A stretch of DNA of 6,700 nt from Prevotellaceae bacterium (GTDB lineage: Bacteria; Bacteroidota; Bacteroidia; Bacteroidales; Bacteroidaceae). Every line of letters begins with the position of its first letter. The first letter of the stretch is position 1. Under the pieces are notes generated by a model that worked only from the letters and a program-made list of their open reading frames with translations, had not been told where the DNA came from and searched no databases. Made by a program: the position numbers and the translations under genes. This document shows positions 1-6,417 of this stretch, one piece after another. The DNA lies in assembly GCA_022508685.1 (NCBI GenBank), contig JAFLUS010000109.1, positions 1 through 6,700 on the forward strand, read 5' to 3'.

Positions 1-2051
1 ACGCGGAATTCGGTGCGGCGATTGATGGCGTTGCAGATTTCCTGTTGCTCTTCGTTCAGTTTCTTGATGAAGGCTTCGGTCAGGGTGTCGCCTTCGTTCA
101 GAAATTCGTGCTGCGCTGCCAAACGGCGACGGACGACTTTCGGACGGCTTTCGCCGTAGCCGACGGGGGTGAGGCGGTCGCGCTTCACACCATGTGCTAT
201 CATGTAGTTGACGACGCTTTCGGCACGGCGTTGCGCCAACCGTTCGTTGTAGGCGTCGTTGCCGCGATAGTCGCAGTGGCTGCTGAGTTCGATGGTGATG
301 TTGGGATTTTCCTCCATCATCGTGACGAGGCGGTCGAGGGCTTCGGTGGACTCGGGCGTGAGGGTGGCTTTGTCGAACTCATAGAAAATGTTGTCGATGA
401 GCACCGGAATATTGATGGGCGGAAGGGCGAATTGCAGGACGTAGTCTTCGCTTTCTTCGGACTGCGACACGCGCAATGCCTGTTTCACGTTGAGGTAGCC
501 CTTGCAGGTGCCGAGAAAGACGTAGTCGACGCCGGGCTTGATGACTTTGGTGAAGGAACCGTCGCTGCGCACGCTCAGTTTTTCGTTCGTTCCGTCGTTG
601 CCGACCATATAGACCAGTCCTTCGGGGAGTTCGTAGCCGTCCTTTTCATAGACCCATCCGGTGACGGTCTGCAGCACTTCGGGGAGTTCAAAACTGTAGA
701 TGTTTTCCCACCCTTTGTTGTCGTTTCGGCTGGAGCAGAAGAGTCCGCGATTGTGGACGCCGTCGAAGGTCATTCCGAAGTCGTCGGCAGAGGAGTTGAG
801 CGGGAACTGCTGATTTTCGACTATCCATCCGCGGAGCGAGTCGGGCGTGGCTTTCAGGATGTCGAGTCCGCCCATGCCGGGATGTCCGTCGGAGGAGAAA
901 TAGAGGTCGCCGTTGGGGCGGAACGTAGGGAACACTTCGTCGCCGGGCGTGTTGATTGGTCGACCGAGGTTTTCAACTCCGCCAAAGCCGGACGACAGGA
1001 TGCGCGTGCGCCAGATGTCCATTCCGCCCAATCCGCCGGGCATGTCGCTCACGAAGTAGAGCCATTCGCCGTCGGGCGACACGGCGGGATGGGCAAACGA
1101 CGAAAGGGTGTCCTTTGAGATGTCGCACTTGGTGGGTTTCGACCACGATGCGTCGCTGCGCAACGATTGCCATATTTCGGCATTGCGGGGATAGTCGGGG
1201 TCGCTGGAACAGCGGGTGAAATACATCGTCTTGCCGTCGGGCGAGAAGCAGCAGGCACCTTCGTCGTAGTCGGTGTTGACTTCCGATTCCACCACTTCGG
1301 GCTGTTTCCACTTGCCGTTCTCTTCGCGTCGGGCGAGGAAGAGGTCGGCAAACTTCACACCGGTGATGCCGCTGTAGTCGTCGCCTGTCGCATCGTTGCG
1401 CGTGGAGGTCAGCACCAACTGCGACGACTCAAATTGGCTGATATTGAATTCTTCCTTGATGCTGCGCACGGCTTTCTGCTCGGCTGCTGCCGAAGCGGCT
1501 TGGTTGACATCGTCGCGGCTGCTGAACGTCCCTTCGGGCACGAGCATCGGACTGAAATCACTGCGACGGCTGTTGAAAACGGCTTCGCGCTTCACCTTGT
1601 AAAGATTGGGCTCGGCTTTCCACTGCGGTGCCAGTTCGCACGAGAGCAGCCCCATGTGTGCCAGTTCGTTGGTGGGGTCGAGTTCCAGATAGGCGCGGAA
1701 GTTCTGTTCTGCCTGCTTGTAAGCACCGAGTTTGAGTTGCTGCTGCGCCAGCCGGAGTACGGCGAGCGAGTCGGGGCATTTGTAGCGCACGGCATTCTGA
1801 TAGGCAGCCACCGCCTTCTGCGTGTAGTTGATGCGTCGGTAGCATTCGCCCATCCACCACGACCGCACGCCGCGTTTGGCTTTGTCCTTCGGTTTGCAGT
1901 GGGCATAAGATTTCTTGAAGTAGACAGATGCCGTATAGTATTCGCCGAGCGCATAGGCTTGCTCCGCTTTCTTGAAAGCGATGTTCTCGTTGCTGCACGA
2001 GCAGACGGCAACGAGCAGGCACAGAGCGCAGAACCACTGTATTTTTGTCAT
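1..2051 (-). CDS. porE: PorE-like T9SS lipoprotein: TPR, PD40 propeller, CRD and OmpA C-terminal domain (3' end cut by window)
   Basis: The frame starts at the ATG at 2051 and stays open to base 1, giving about 684 residues. The final visible residues, NRRTEFRV, are typical of the very end of an OmpA domain, so only a few residues are missing. Residues 1-19 are a lipoprotein signal with likely lipidated Cys19 (VCSC). Residues 24-140 contain TPR-like helices. PD40/beta-propeller strands follow near 268-280 (FSPDGKTMYFT), 323-346 (VSPDGEWLYF, then GGMDIW), 373-398 (FRPNGDLYFSSDG) and 424-452. A carboxypeptidase-regulatory-like domain spans about 461-525. The OmpA C-terminal domain (about 551-682) keeps the peptidoglycan-binding Asp594 (SHCDYRG) and Arg609 (NERLAQRRA). 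This domain order matches Porphyromonas gingivalis PorE, which anchors type IX secretion to peptidoglycan. Function in secretion is inferred from that family. A PorE paralogue of other function is the main alternative. No Shine-Dalgarno sequence is visible. Confidence 0.85.
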   Translation of the reverse strand, partial: MTKIQWFCALCLLVAVCSCSNENIAFKKAEQAYALGEYYTASVYFKKSYAHCKPKDKAKRGVRSWWMGECYRRINYTQKAVAAYQNAVRYKCPDSLAVLRLAQQQLKLGAYKQAEQNFRAYLELDPTNELAHMGLLSCELAPQWKAEPNLYKVKREAVFNSRRSDFSPMLVPEGTFSSRDDVNQAASAAAEQKAVRSIKEEFNISQFESSQLVLTSTRNDATGDDYSGITGVKFADLFLARREENGKWKQPEVVESEVNTDYDEGACCFSPDGKTMYFTRCSSDPDYPRNAEIWQSLRSDASWSKPTKCDISKDTLSSFAHPAVSPDGEWLYFVSDMPGGLGGMDIWRTRILSSGFGGVENLGRPINTPGDEVFPTFRPNGDLYFSSDGHPGMGGLDILKATPDSLRGWIVENQQFPLNSSADDFGMTFDGVHNRGLFCSSRNDNKGWENIYSFELPEVLQTVTGWVYEKDGYELPEGLVYMVGNDGTNEKLSVRSDGSFTKVIKPGVDYVFLGTCKGYLNVKQALRVSQSEESEDYVLQFALPPINIPVLIDNIFYEFDKATLTPESTEALDRLVTMMEENPNITIELSSHCDYRGNDAYNERLAQRRAESVVNYMIAHGVKRDRLTPVGYGESRPKVVRRRLAAQHEFLNEGDTLTEAFIKKLNEEQQEICNAINRRTEFR

Positions 2052-2085
2052 CGTAGGGATGGATTTTCAGATGCACGTTCTTTCT

Positions 2086-2110
2086 TATATATATAACGCA
2101 CGCACGCGCG
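2086..2110. repeat. Alternating AT/CG dinucleotide tract upstream of porE
   Basis: TATATATATA (2086-2095) runs directly into ACGCACGCACGCGCG (2096-2110), which alternates strictly between purine and pyrimidine. It lies 35 bp upstream of the porE start, inside its probable promoter region. No TAnnTTTG box is visible in this gap. The TA run melts easily, and the CG-rich half is of the kind that can adopt left-handed DNA under supercoiling. A regulatory role is only a possibility. Confidence 0.4.
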
Positions 2111-2183
2111 GTTTATTGTCTTTCTGCCTCATCATTCAGGCGTCAGACCAAATGAAGCAAACGCACAGCAAGATGAAAATGAA

Positions 2184-2225
2184 CAGCGTCGGCACCGCCT
2201 TGCTGAAAAGGCTGTGCCGACGCTG
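2184..2225 (-). terminator. Strong hairpin after the 253-aa gene, probable terminator
   Basis: Arms 2184-2195 (CAGCGTCGGCAC) and 2214-2225 (GTGCCGACGCTG) pair perfectly over 12 bp. After one mismatch, five more pairs form (2197-2201 with 2208-2212), leaving a 6-nt loop. It begins 19 nt after the stop of the minus-strand gene ending at 2245. On the minus strand it is followed by a T-rich but interrupted stretch (TTCATTTTCATCTT). This fits an intrinsic terminator that separates the upstream operon from porE, although the lack of a clean U-run leaves a processing or 3'-end stabilising role possible. Confidence 0.6.
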
Positions 2226-2244
2226 ACATGCAATCGATTACCAT

Positions 2245-3006
2245 TCAACGATTGACGAAGAACGTCTGCCAAATCTTCATGATGGACGATTGGTTGTGCG
2301 ACAGAATTTCAGCCGAACGCGTGAAGTTCTTGTATTCGCGCCGACGTTCGGCGGGAATGTGCGCCAGCACGTTCTTGTCGGTCACCTCAAAGATTTCGAG
2401 ATTGTAGACGAAGAAGAACGTGTCGATGACGGGCAACGGCTGTTCGTCGGGGTTGCCTTCGTAACTGCTGATGAGGTTGAGCCCGAGCGTACCGAACGCC
2501 TCGCTGCTGAGCGTGAACGACCCCATTTGGCTGACGTCGCGCGCCTTTTCGTCGAACCGCTTCTTGTCAATCAAACGGACGCGCACGACCTTGCCCACCG
2601 AGTCTTCGTGCACGATGCACCCGAAGGCATTTGTCCCGATAGGCATATACACGTCGCCGTTGCTGAACTTCACCGTGCTGATGCTCGTAGGGATGGCTTC
2701 CAGCAACGTGTCTGCCTGCATGAACCACAGCGTCTGGTTGCCGATGTGGATGTTGCACGGCACCACCGTCGTCTTCTTGTTGAAGAAGCCCGTCACCACT
2801 TCCGCCTGCTGAAAACGGCGGTTGAGGAAGGGCCATTCGCCGGTGGGTATCCAGTCGGCATCATCCTTCAAGGCTTGCTGCCGCTGCTTCGCCGTCACGG
2901 GCGCATCGAGCGTGCCGCCTTTCACCTTGCGCTGTGCCGTCGCCATGGTGCAGACGAGCACAAGCAGCAAGAGGGTTGTCGTCAGTCGGAGTTTCATCTG
3001 TGACAT
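2245..3006 (-). CDS. Exported protein of unknown function (253 aa), conserved-looking Bacteroidales type
   Basis: The 253-residue product starts MSQMKLRLTT. A second in-frame ATG at 2997 (MKLRL) gives the more usual signal-peptide start, and no ribosome-binding site decides between them. Residues 5-24 form a type I signal peptide with probable cleavage at ATA-Q (24/25). Cys19 lacks a proper lipobox, so a lipoprotein is unlikely. The mature part has no membrane segment and looks like a mixed beta-rich soluble domain. Notable points are an aromatic stretch near 52-61 (WIPTGEWPFL), VVPCNIHIGN (81-90), a patch around 118-129 (DVYMPIGTNAFG) and DTFFFVYNLEIFEV (195-208). It follows the coiled-coil lipoprotein gene by 24 nt, so the two are probably cotranscribed and may act together in the periplasm or at the cell surface. 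I recognise no catalytic motif and assign no function. GldN/PorN was considered and not supported. Confidence 0.85.
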   Translation of the reverse strand: MSQMKLRLTTTLLLLVLVCTMATAQRKVKGGTLDAPVTAKQRQQALKDDADWIPTGEWPFLNRRFQQAEVVTGFFNKKTTVVPCNIHIGNQTLWFMQADTLLEAIPTSISTVKFSNGDVYMPIGTNAFGCIVHEDSVGKVVRVRLIDKKRFDEKARDVSQMGSFTLSSEAFGTLGLNLISSYEGNPDEQPLPVIDTFFFVYNLEIFEVTDKNVLAHIPAERRREYKNFTRSAEILSHNQSSIMKIWQTFFVNR

Positions 3007-3030
3007 GTGGATATGAAGATGCCGAACCGA

Positions 3031-3906
3031 TTATTTCACACGAATTACCAAATACTTCGACACGCTCCAGAAGCGATATGCGTCGTCGATACGGAGGGTG
3101 TATTCGCCACGCGCGTCCTTCATCAGCGAATAACTGTCGGCAGGGTGGGTCGTCAAAATCTTGACGTGGCGCGACGAAAGCGGAATGACCGTCGTCTGGC
3201 GAATGTCGATGCGCGTAAAGTAGTTCTTGTCGAAATCCTTGTTCTGCAACACTTCGCCCGAGTCGAGGATGCGGTGCTCCTTCAGTTCACGCGTCGTGCC
3301 ATAGACATACCACGCCGTGTTCAGTTGCGTGTCTTGCTCACGGGCAATCTGCGCATTGTTCTCACTCTCCTGACGCACGCGCTCGTTTTCCTCCTTCACG
3401 CGCGTATTCTCGTCCTGCAGTTGGCTGACCGACTCGTCGAGTTCTTCGATGCGCACGTTCTTTGCTTCCAGTTCCTGACGCAGCGCCTTGATTTCGGTGT
3501 CGCGCTCTTCGAGTTGCTTGGTGAGCAACGTCAGTTTGTTCTTCAGTTCGCTCGACAATTTTCCGCTCTTCGCCAGTTCGCGCTGCAGTTCTTCAATCTT
3601 CTGACGGTTTTCAGCCATTTTGCTTTCGATAAACTGCATGTCCTCACGCAGCGCCTCCAGCGCATTGACTTCGGCACCTGACTCGCGCAACTGACGGATG
3701 CGGCCTTCGGCTTCGCTGATTTCGTTCAGTCCGTTTTCAATCTCATTGATGGAATTCCACAACGCATCCTGTTCGCCTCGTTCCTGTGCAAGCACACGTT
3801 CGAGCGAGTCGGCACGCAGTTTTTCGGGGCTGTCTTCCTTCTTTCCAAATTGGTCGCACGACACCATCACGAGTGCACATGCAACGGCGAACAATACTTT
3901 TTTCAT
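3031..3906 (-). CDS. Coiled-coil lipoprotein of unknown function (291 aa)
   Basis: The product starts MKKVLFAVACALVMVSC, a lipoprotein signal with Cys17 as the lipidated residue (MVSC). Residues about 28-195 are charged, heptad-rich and dominated by Glu, Arg, Gln and Leu (for example EELQRELAKSGKLSSELKNK at 105-124), predicting a long parallel coiled coil. A compact C-terminal domain (about 197-291) contains WYVYGTTRELKEHRIL, NKDFDKNYFTRIDIR and the closing FWSVSKYLVIRVK. The shape is a lipid anchor, a periplasmic or surface stalk and a small globular head. Similar coiled-coil lipoproteins with this kind of C-terminal domain are, as I recall, common in Bacteroidetes, but I know of no proven function. 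The gene lies 27 nt after rsmI and 24 nt before the exported protein, so probably in one operon. There is no Shine-Dalgarno sequence; the leader is AT-rich, as usual in this phylum. Confidence 0.9.
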   Translation of the reverse strand: MKKVLFAVACALVMVSCDQFGKKEDSPEKLRADSLERVLAQERGEQDALWNSINEIENGLNEISEAEGRIRQLRESGAEVNALEALREDMQFIESKMAENRQKIEELQRELAKSGKLSSELKNKLTLLTKQLEERDTEIKALRQELEAKNVRIEELDESVSQLQDENTRVKEENERVRQESENNAQIAREQDTQLNTAWYVYGTTRELKEHRILDSGEVLQNKDFDKNYFTRIDIRQTTVIPLSSRHVKILTTHPADSYSLMKDARGEYTLRIDDAYRFWSVSKYLVIRVK

Positions 3907-3933
3907 GTTTGTGTACGTTTTTATTGGTTATAT

Positions 3934-4689
3934 TTAATGTATACACTCTCCGTCCGCATCGTCCGTTTCCGCCGTCCGATACTTGTTCTTCGAGCGGTTG
4001 CGTTCGGGCTTCTCGTCGGCAGGCCGACCGCCGAGCACGATGACGATTTCGCCACGCGGTTCAGTTTCCGTGAAGTGGGCAATGACTTCAGCCAACGTGC
4101 CGCGCACGCTCTCTTCGTGAACCTTTGAAATCTCACGGCACACGCTCACCTGCCGTTCTGCACCGAACGTCTCGGCAAACTGCTGCAACGTGCGCAGCAG
4201 CCGGTAAGGCGACTCATAGAACACCATCGTCCGCGTTTCGCCCTGCAGCGCCGTCAGCCGCGTCTGTCTGCCTTTCTTCTGCGGCAGAAAGCCTTCGAAG
4301 CAGAACCGCTCGTTGGGCAGTCCCGACGACACCAATGCCGGCACGAACGCCGTGGCACCGGGAAGCGTCTGCACATCGATGCCATGCCGCACGCACTCGC
4401 GCACCAACAGGAAACCCGGGTCGCTGATGCCGGGCGTTCCGGCGTCGCTGATGAGCGCAATGGTGGCTCCGCCTTGCAGCCGCCTGACGATGCGTTCCGT
4501 CGTCTGATGCTCGTTGAACTTATGGTGGGAAAGCACCTCTCCGCGAATGTCGTAGTGATGCAGCAAGACGGCAGACGTGCGCGTGTCTTCAGCCAAAATC
4601 AAGTCGGCCTCTTTCAGCACCCGCACCGCACGGAACGTCATGTCCTCCATGTTGCCCACCGGCGTGGGCACGACATACAATCTTCCCAT
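3934..4689 (-). CDS. rsmI: 16S rRNA (cytidine(1402)-2'-O)-methyltransferase RsmI
   Basis: RsmI uses S-adenosylmethionine to 2'-O-methylate C1402 of 16S rRNA in the ribosomal P site, in the cytoplasm. The 251-residue protein belongs to the tetrapyrrole-methylase fold family and has its signatures in order: LYVVPTPVGNMEDMT (4-18), LAEDTRTS (32-39), LISDAGTPGISDPG (79-92), LPGATAFVPALVSSGLP (109-125), FEGFLPQKKGRQ (131-142), FYESPYRLLRTL (158-169), CREISKVHEESVRGTLAEV (184-202) and RGEIVIVLGG (212-221). The ATG start is right because the conserved first strand begins at once after it. The C-terminus ends in a charged tail (222-251) without recognised function. It is the first gene of the minus-strand group, with a candidate TAnnTTTG box only 7 nt before the ATG. 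Confidence 0.97.
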   Translation of the reverse strand: MGRLYVVPTPVGNMEDMTFRAVRVLKEADLILAEDTRTSAVLLHHYDIRGEVLSHHKFNEHQTTERIVRRLQGGATIALISDAGTPGISDPGFLLVRECVRHGIDVQTLPGATAFVPALVSSGLPNERFCFEGFLPQKKGRQTRLTALQGETRTMVFYESPYRLLRTLQQFAETFGAERQVSVCREISKVHEESVRGTLAEVIAHFTETEPRGEIVIVLGGRPADEKPERNRSKNKYRTAETDDADGECIH

Positions 4690-4696
4690 AACTGCG

Positions 4697-4704
4697 CAAA
4701 TTTA
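4697..4704 (-). promoter_or_regulatory. Candidate Bacteroidetes -7 box for the rsmI operon
   Basis: On the minus strand this reads TAAATTTG, matching the TAnnTTTG box of the Bacteroidetes primary sigma factor. Only 7 nt lie between it and the rsmI ATG, so transcription would begin at or within a few bases of the start codon. No good TTTG -33 element lies at the expected distance (GTTCCG is found there), which lowers confidence. Confidence 0.45.
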
Positions 4705-4809
4705 TAAAAGAATTGCGAGAATGACGGAACTTTTGCCAGATAAATGCACTTTTTTAGCATCTGTAAACACTTTTCATCCCATTTCTGCCCGCACTTTACA
4801 TTTTTTTAC

Positions 4810-4817
4810 TACTTTTG
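4810..4817 (+). promoter_or_regulatory. Candidate Bacteroidetes -7 box for the AI-2E-family gene
   Basis: TACTTTTG matches TAnnTTTG and lies 23 nt before the ATG at 4841, predicting a leader of roughly 15-18 nt. An imperfect -33 element (TCTG, 4784-4787) stands 22 bp upstream. The position supports the ATG at 4841 as the true start. Confidence 0.6.
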
Positions 4818-4840
4818 CCACATTCTACACAGACCGACTT

Positions 4841-5944
4841 ATGAAACAACAAATCACATTCGACCGCTTCGTCCGTATCCTCGGCGCCCTGCTCATCACA
4901 GCCGTGATTTATTTCCTGCTGCGCCGCCTGAGCAGCGTGCTCACGCCCTTCCTCGTGGCATGGGTCGTCGCCTACCTGCTCTACCCCATCGTCTGCTTCT
5001 TCCAGTACAAATGCCGGCTGCGGTCGCGCGTGCTGAGCATCATCGCCACGCTGCTGGCAGTGCTGGCAGTGCTGCTGCTGACGGCATGGCTCGTCGTCCC
5101 GCCCGTCATGGAAGAATGTCGGAAACTGAGCGACGTCGTCGTCAGTTACGTGCAGTCCAACCAAGCCGTCACGCAGTTGCCGCAAATCATCGACGAATAC
5201 GTGCGACCCTACCTCAACATTGAATATCTCTCCACCTACCTCACATTCAACGACGTGCGCATCCTGCTCGAAGACCAGTTGCCGCAAGTGTTCTCCATCA
5301 TTTCCGGCTCCATCAACGCCATCATCGGCTTCGTCGCATCGCTCATCTCCATCCTCTACCTCTTCTTCATCCTGCTCGACTACGAAAAACTGAGCCACGG
5401 CTTCCTCAAAATCGTACCCACGCAGCACCGCCAGTTCGTAGCCGGAATGCTCCAAGACGTGGAAAACGGCATGCGCGGCTACTTCCGCGGACAGGCACTC
5501 ATCGCCCTCTGCGTCGGCATCCTCTTCGCCATCGGATTTTCCATCATCGACTTTCCGCTCGCCATTCCGCTCGGACTCTTCATCGGTTTCCTCAACCTCG
5601 TCCCCTATCTGCAGGTCGTAGGCTTCATCCCCACCATCGTCCTCGCCATTCTCAAGGCACACGACACCGGCGGCAGTTTCTGGATGATTCTGCTCGCAGC
5701 CTTCCTCGTCTTTGCCGTCGTGCAGACCATTCAGGACGTCTATCTGACACCGAAAATCATGGGGAACGTCACCGGACTGAAGGCAGCCGTCATCCTGCTC
5801 TCGCTCTCGGTGTGGGGCAGCCTGCTCGGCTTCGTCGGACTCATCATCGCCCTGCCCCTCACCTCGCTCCTCATTTCCTACTACCGCCGCTACGTGCTGC
5901 ACGAAGAGGACACGCCTGCCACGCCGAAGGAAAACGCCACATAG
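4841..5944 (+). CDS. AI-2E / PerM family membrane transporter (367 aa)
   Basis: This is an inner-membrane protein of the AI-2E transporter family (PF01594, formerly UPF0118). Members export or exchange small solutes; some are linked to AI-2 release and others to ion antiport, so the substrate is unknown here. The hydrophobic segments lie near residues 12-28, 31-53, 64-87, 150-179, 215-237, 238-270 (helix pair), 280-298 and 312-347. An amphipathic region between 90 and 150 is typical of the family's extracytoplasmic insert. Family motifs are FLNLVPYLQVVGFIP (250-264), DVYLTPKIMG (299-308) and a glycine-rich final helix pair with IALPLTSLL. The frame is open for another 88 codons upstream, but that part is antisense to rsmI and includes the intergenic gap. 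The start MKQQITFDRF fits the family length and follows a promoter box. The gene is monocistronic and divergent from rsmI. Confidence 0.93.
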   Translation: MKQQITFDRFVRILGALLITAVIYFLLRRLSSVLTPFLVAWVVAYLLYPIVCFFQYKCRLRSRVLSIIATLLAVLAVLLLTAWLVVPPVMEECRKLSDVVVSYVQSNQAVTQLPQIIDEYVRPYLNIEYLSTYLTFNDVRILLEDQLPQVFSIISGSINAIIGFVASLISILYLFFILLDYEKLSHGFLKIVPTQHRQFVAGMLQDVENGMRGYFRGQALIALCVGILFAIGFSIIDFPLAIPLGLFIGFLNLVPYLQVVGFIPTIVLAILKAHDTGGSFWMILLAAFLVFAVVQTIQDVYLTPKIMGNVTGLKAAVILLSLSVWGSLLGFVGLIIALPLTSLLISYYRRYVLHEEDTPATPKENAT

Positions 5945-6016
5945 ACGCATTTCGTTCGGCAAAACAGCGTTTCGCGCCCATTTCTCCGCATCATCGCTTG
6001 ATTTTTTCGCAAAATC

Positions 6017-6048
6017 TTTGGTAGTTCCGAAAAAACTCCCTACCTTTG
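6017..6048 (+). promoter_or_regulatory. Complete Bacteroidetes promoter for tRNA-Lys
   Basis: TTTG at 6017-6020 is followed after exactly 20 bp by TACCTTTG at 6041-6048. This is the full TTTG-N(19-21)-TAnnTTTG pattern of the Bacteroidetes primary sigma factor. Transcription would start near 6053-6056, about 35 nt before the mature tRNA. It is the best promoter in the window and gives the tRNA its own transcript rather than read-through from the upstream gene. Confidence 0.85.
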
Positions 6049-6053
6049 CACTC

Positions 6054-6078
6054 GCTTTTGGGGAAACACGCCAAAAGC
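6054..6078 (+). other. Hairpin in the 5' leader of pre-tRNA-Lys
   Basis: GCTTTTGG (6054-6061) and CCAAAAGC (6071-6078) form a perfect 8-bp stem around a 9-nt loop. It starts at the predicted transcription start and ends 11 nt before the mature tRNA, so nearly the whole leader is structured. It may keep the leader from misfolding with the tRNA or affect RNase P access. No function is proven. Confidence 0.5.
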
Positions 6079-6089
6079 CATGAAGGTCA

Positions 6090-6165
6090 GACTCGCTAGC
6101 TCAGTAGGTAGAGCACAACACTTTTAATGTTGGGGTCTTGGGTTCGAGCCCCAAGCGGGTCACCA
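6090..6165 (+). tRNA. tRNA-Lys (anticodon UUU), CCA encoded
   Basis: All arms fold. The acceptor GACTCGC (6090-6096) pairs with GCGGGTC (6155-6161) with one U-G pair. The D arm is GCTC/GAGC (6099-6102 with 6111-6114). The anticodon stem CAACA/TGTTG (6116-6120 with 6128-6132) holds the loop CTTTTAA with anticodon TTT at 6123-6125. The variable loop is 5 nt, and the T arm TTGGG/CCCAA encloses TTCGAGC. The discriminator base is A6162, followed by encoded CCA (6163-6165). The UUU anticodon reads both lysine codons. Confidence 0.97.
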
Positions 6166-6166
6166 C

Positions 6167-6201
6167 AAAAAAGAGAAGCAATGTGATTGCTTCTCTTTTT
6201 T
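6167..6201 (+). terminator. Intrinsic terminator of tRNA-Lys, symmetric
   Basis: Arms 6167-6182 and 6186-6201 pair perfectly over 16 bp around the 3-nt loop GTG. The arm contains GAGAAGCAAT, and the outer A6/T6 pairs double as a U-run. It begins one base after the tRNA CCA. Because the hairpin has A-runs on one side and T-runs on the other, it could also stop transcription arriving from the right on the minus strand. Confidence 0.92.
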
Positions 6202-6301
6202 CATATCAGTCCGTCAGGACGAACACGTTCCGAACTTGATGTATCAGCGCATTTTGCGGTGCACGCGCTTCAAAGCATTCTTCGCAATCTTGAAGGTAGA
6301 A

Positions 6302-6352
6302 TTGTTAAAATCCTTTAACAACCAGTGTTAAATTTAACATTTAAATGTTAAA
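6302..6352. repeat. Cluster of overlapping GTTAA/TTAAC palindromes
   Basis: Five GTTAA/TTAAC half-sites lie within 50 bp. They build three dyads: TTGTTAAA-atcc-TTTAACAA (6302-6321), a perfect 14-bp palindrome TGTTAAATTTAACA (6326-6339), and a perfect 20-bp palindrome TTTAACATTTAAATGTTAAA (6333-6352). The last two share a half-site, so they could not both be filled or both extruded at once. This looks like a regulator-binding cluster, but no adjacent gene is visible to assign it to. Confidence 0.6.
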
Positions 6353-6417
6353 ATTGAGTCTATTTTAGCGTCGCTGCAATTCATTGATTATCAAATATTT
6401 GCAAAAGCAAAATTTAG

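Noticed and set aside
45..2096. Long open frames on the plus strand (45-1118 and 1167-2096) opposite porE
   Set aside because: They are antisense to a gene with clear domains throughout; the GC-rich codon use of porE leaves the opposite strand open. Their translations show no family motif.
2245..3006. Assigning the 253-aa exported protein as GldN/PorN because of nearby porE
   Set aside because: I do not see the characteristic GldN/PorN sequence features, and adjacency alone is not sufficient.
2290..3681. Plus-strand frames at 2290-3003 and 3007-3681
   Set aside because: They are shadows of the exported protein and the coiled-coil lipoprotein, both of which have signal peptides and coherent composition on the minus strand.
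4577..4840. N-terminal extension of the AI-2E-family frame back to the ATG at 4577
   Set aside because: The extra 88 codons overlap rsmI in antisense and cross the promoter region. The family-like protein starts at 4841, just after a TAnnTTTG box.
4841..5944. Claiming a quorum-sensing (AI-2) role for the transporter
   Set aside because: The family name is historical and members carry different substrates. No luxS or AI-2 processing gene is in the window.
4796..5962. A 388-codon minus-strand frame opposite the AI-2E-family gene
   Set aside because: Its product is a highly charged Glu/Asp-rich sequence typical of the antisense of a membrane protein gene; the plus strand carries the family motifs and membrane helices.
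6000..6016. Short inverted repeat GATTTT/AAAATC as terminator of the AI-2E-family gene
   Set aside because: It has only six weak A-T-rich pairs and no T-run after it, and it lies just upstream of the tRNA -33 element.
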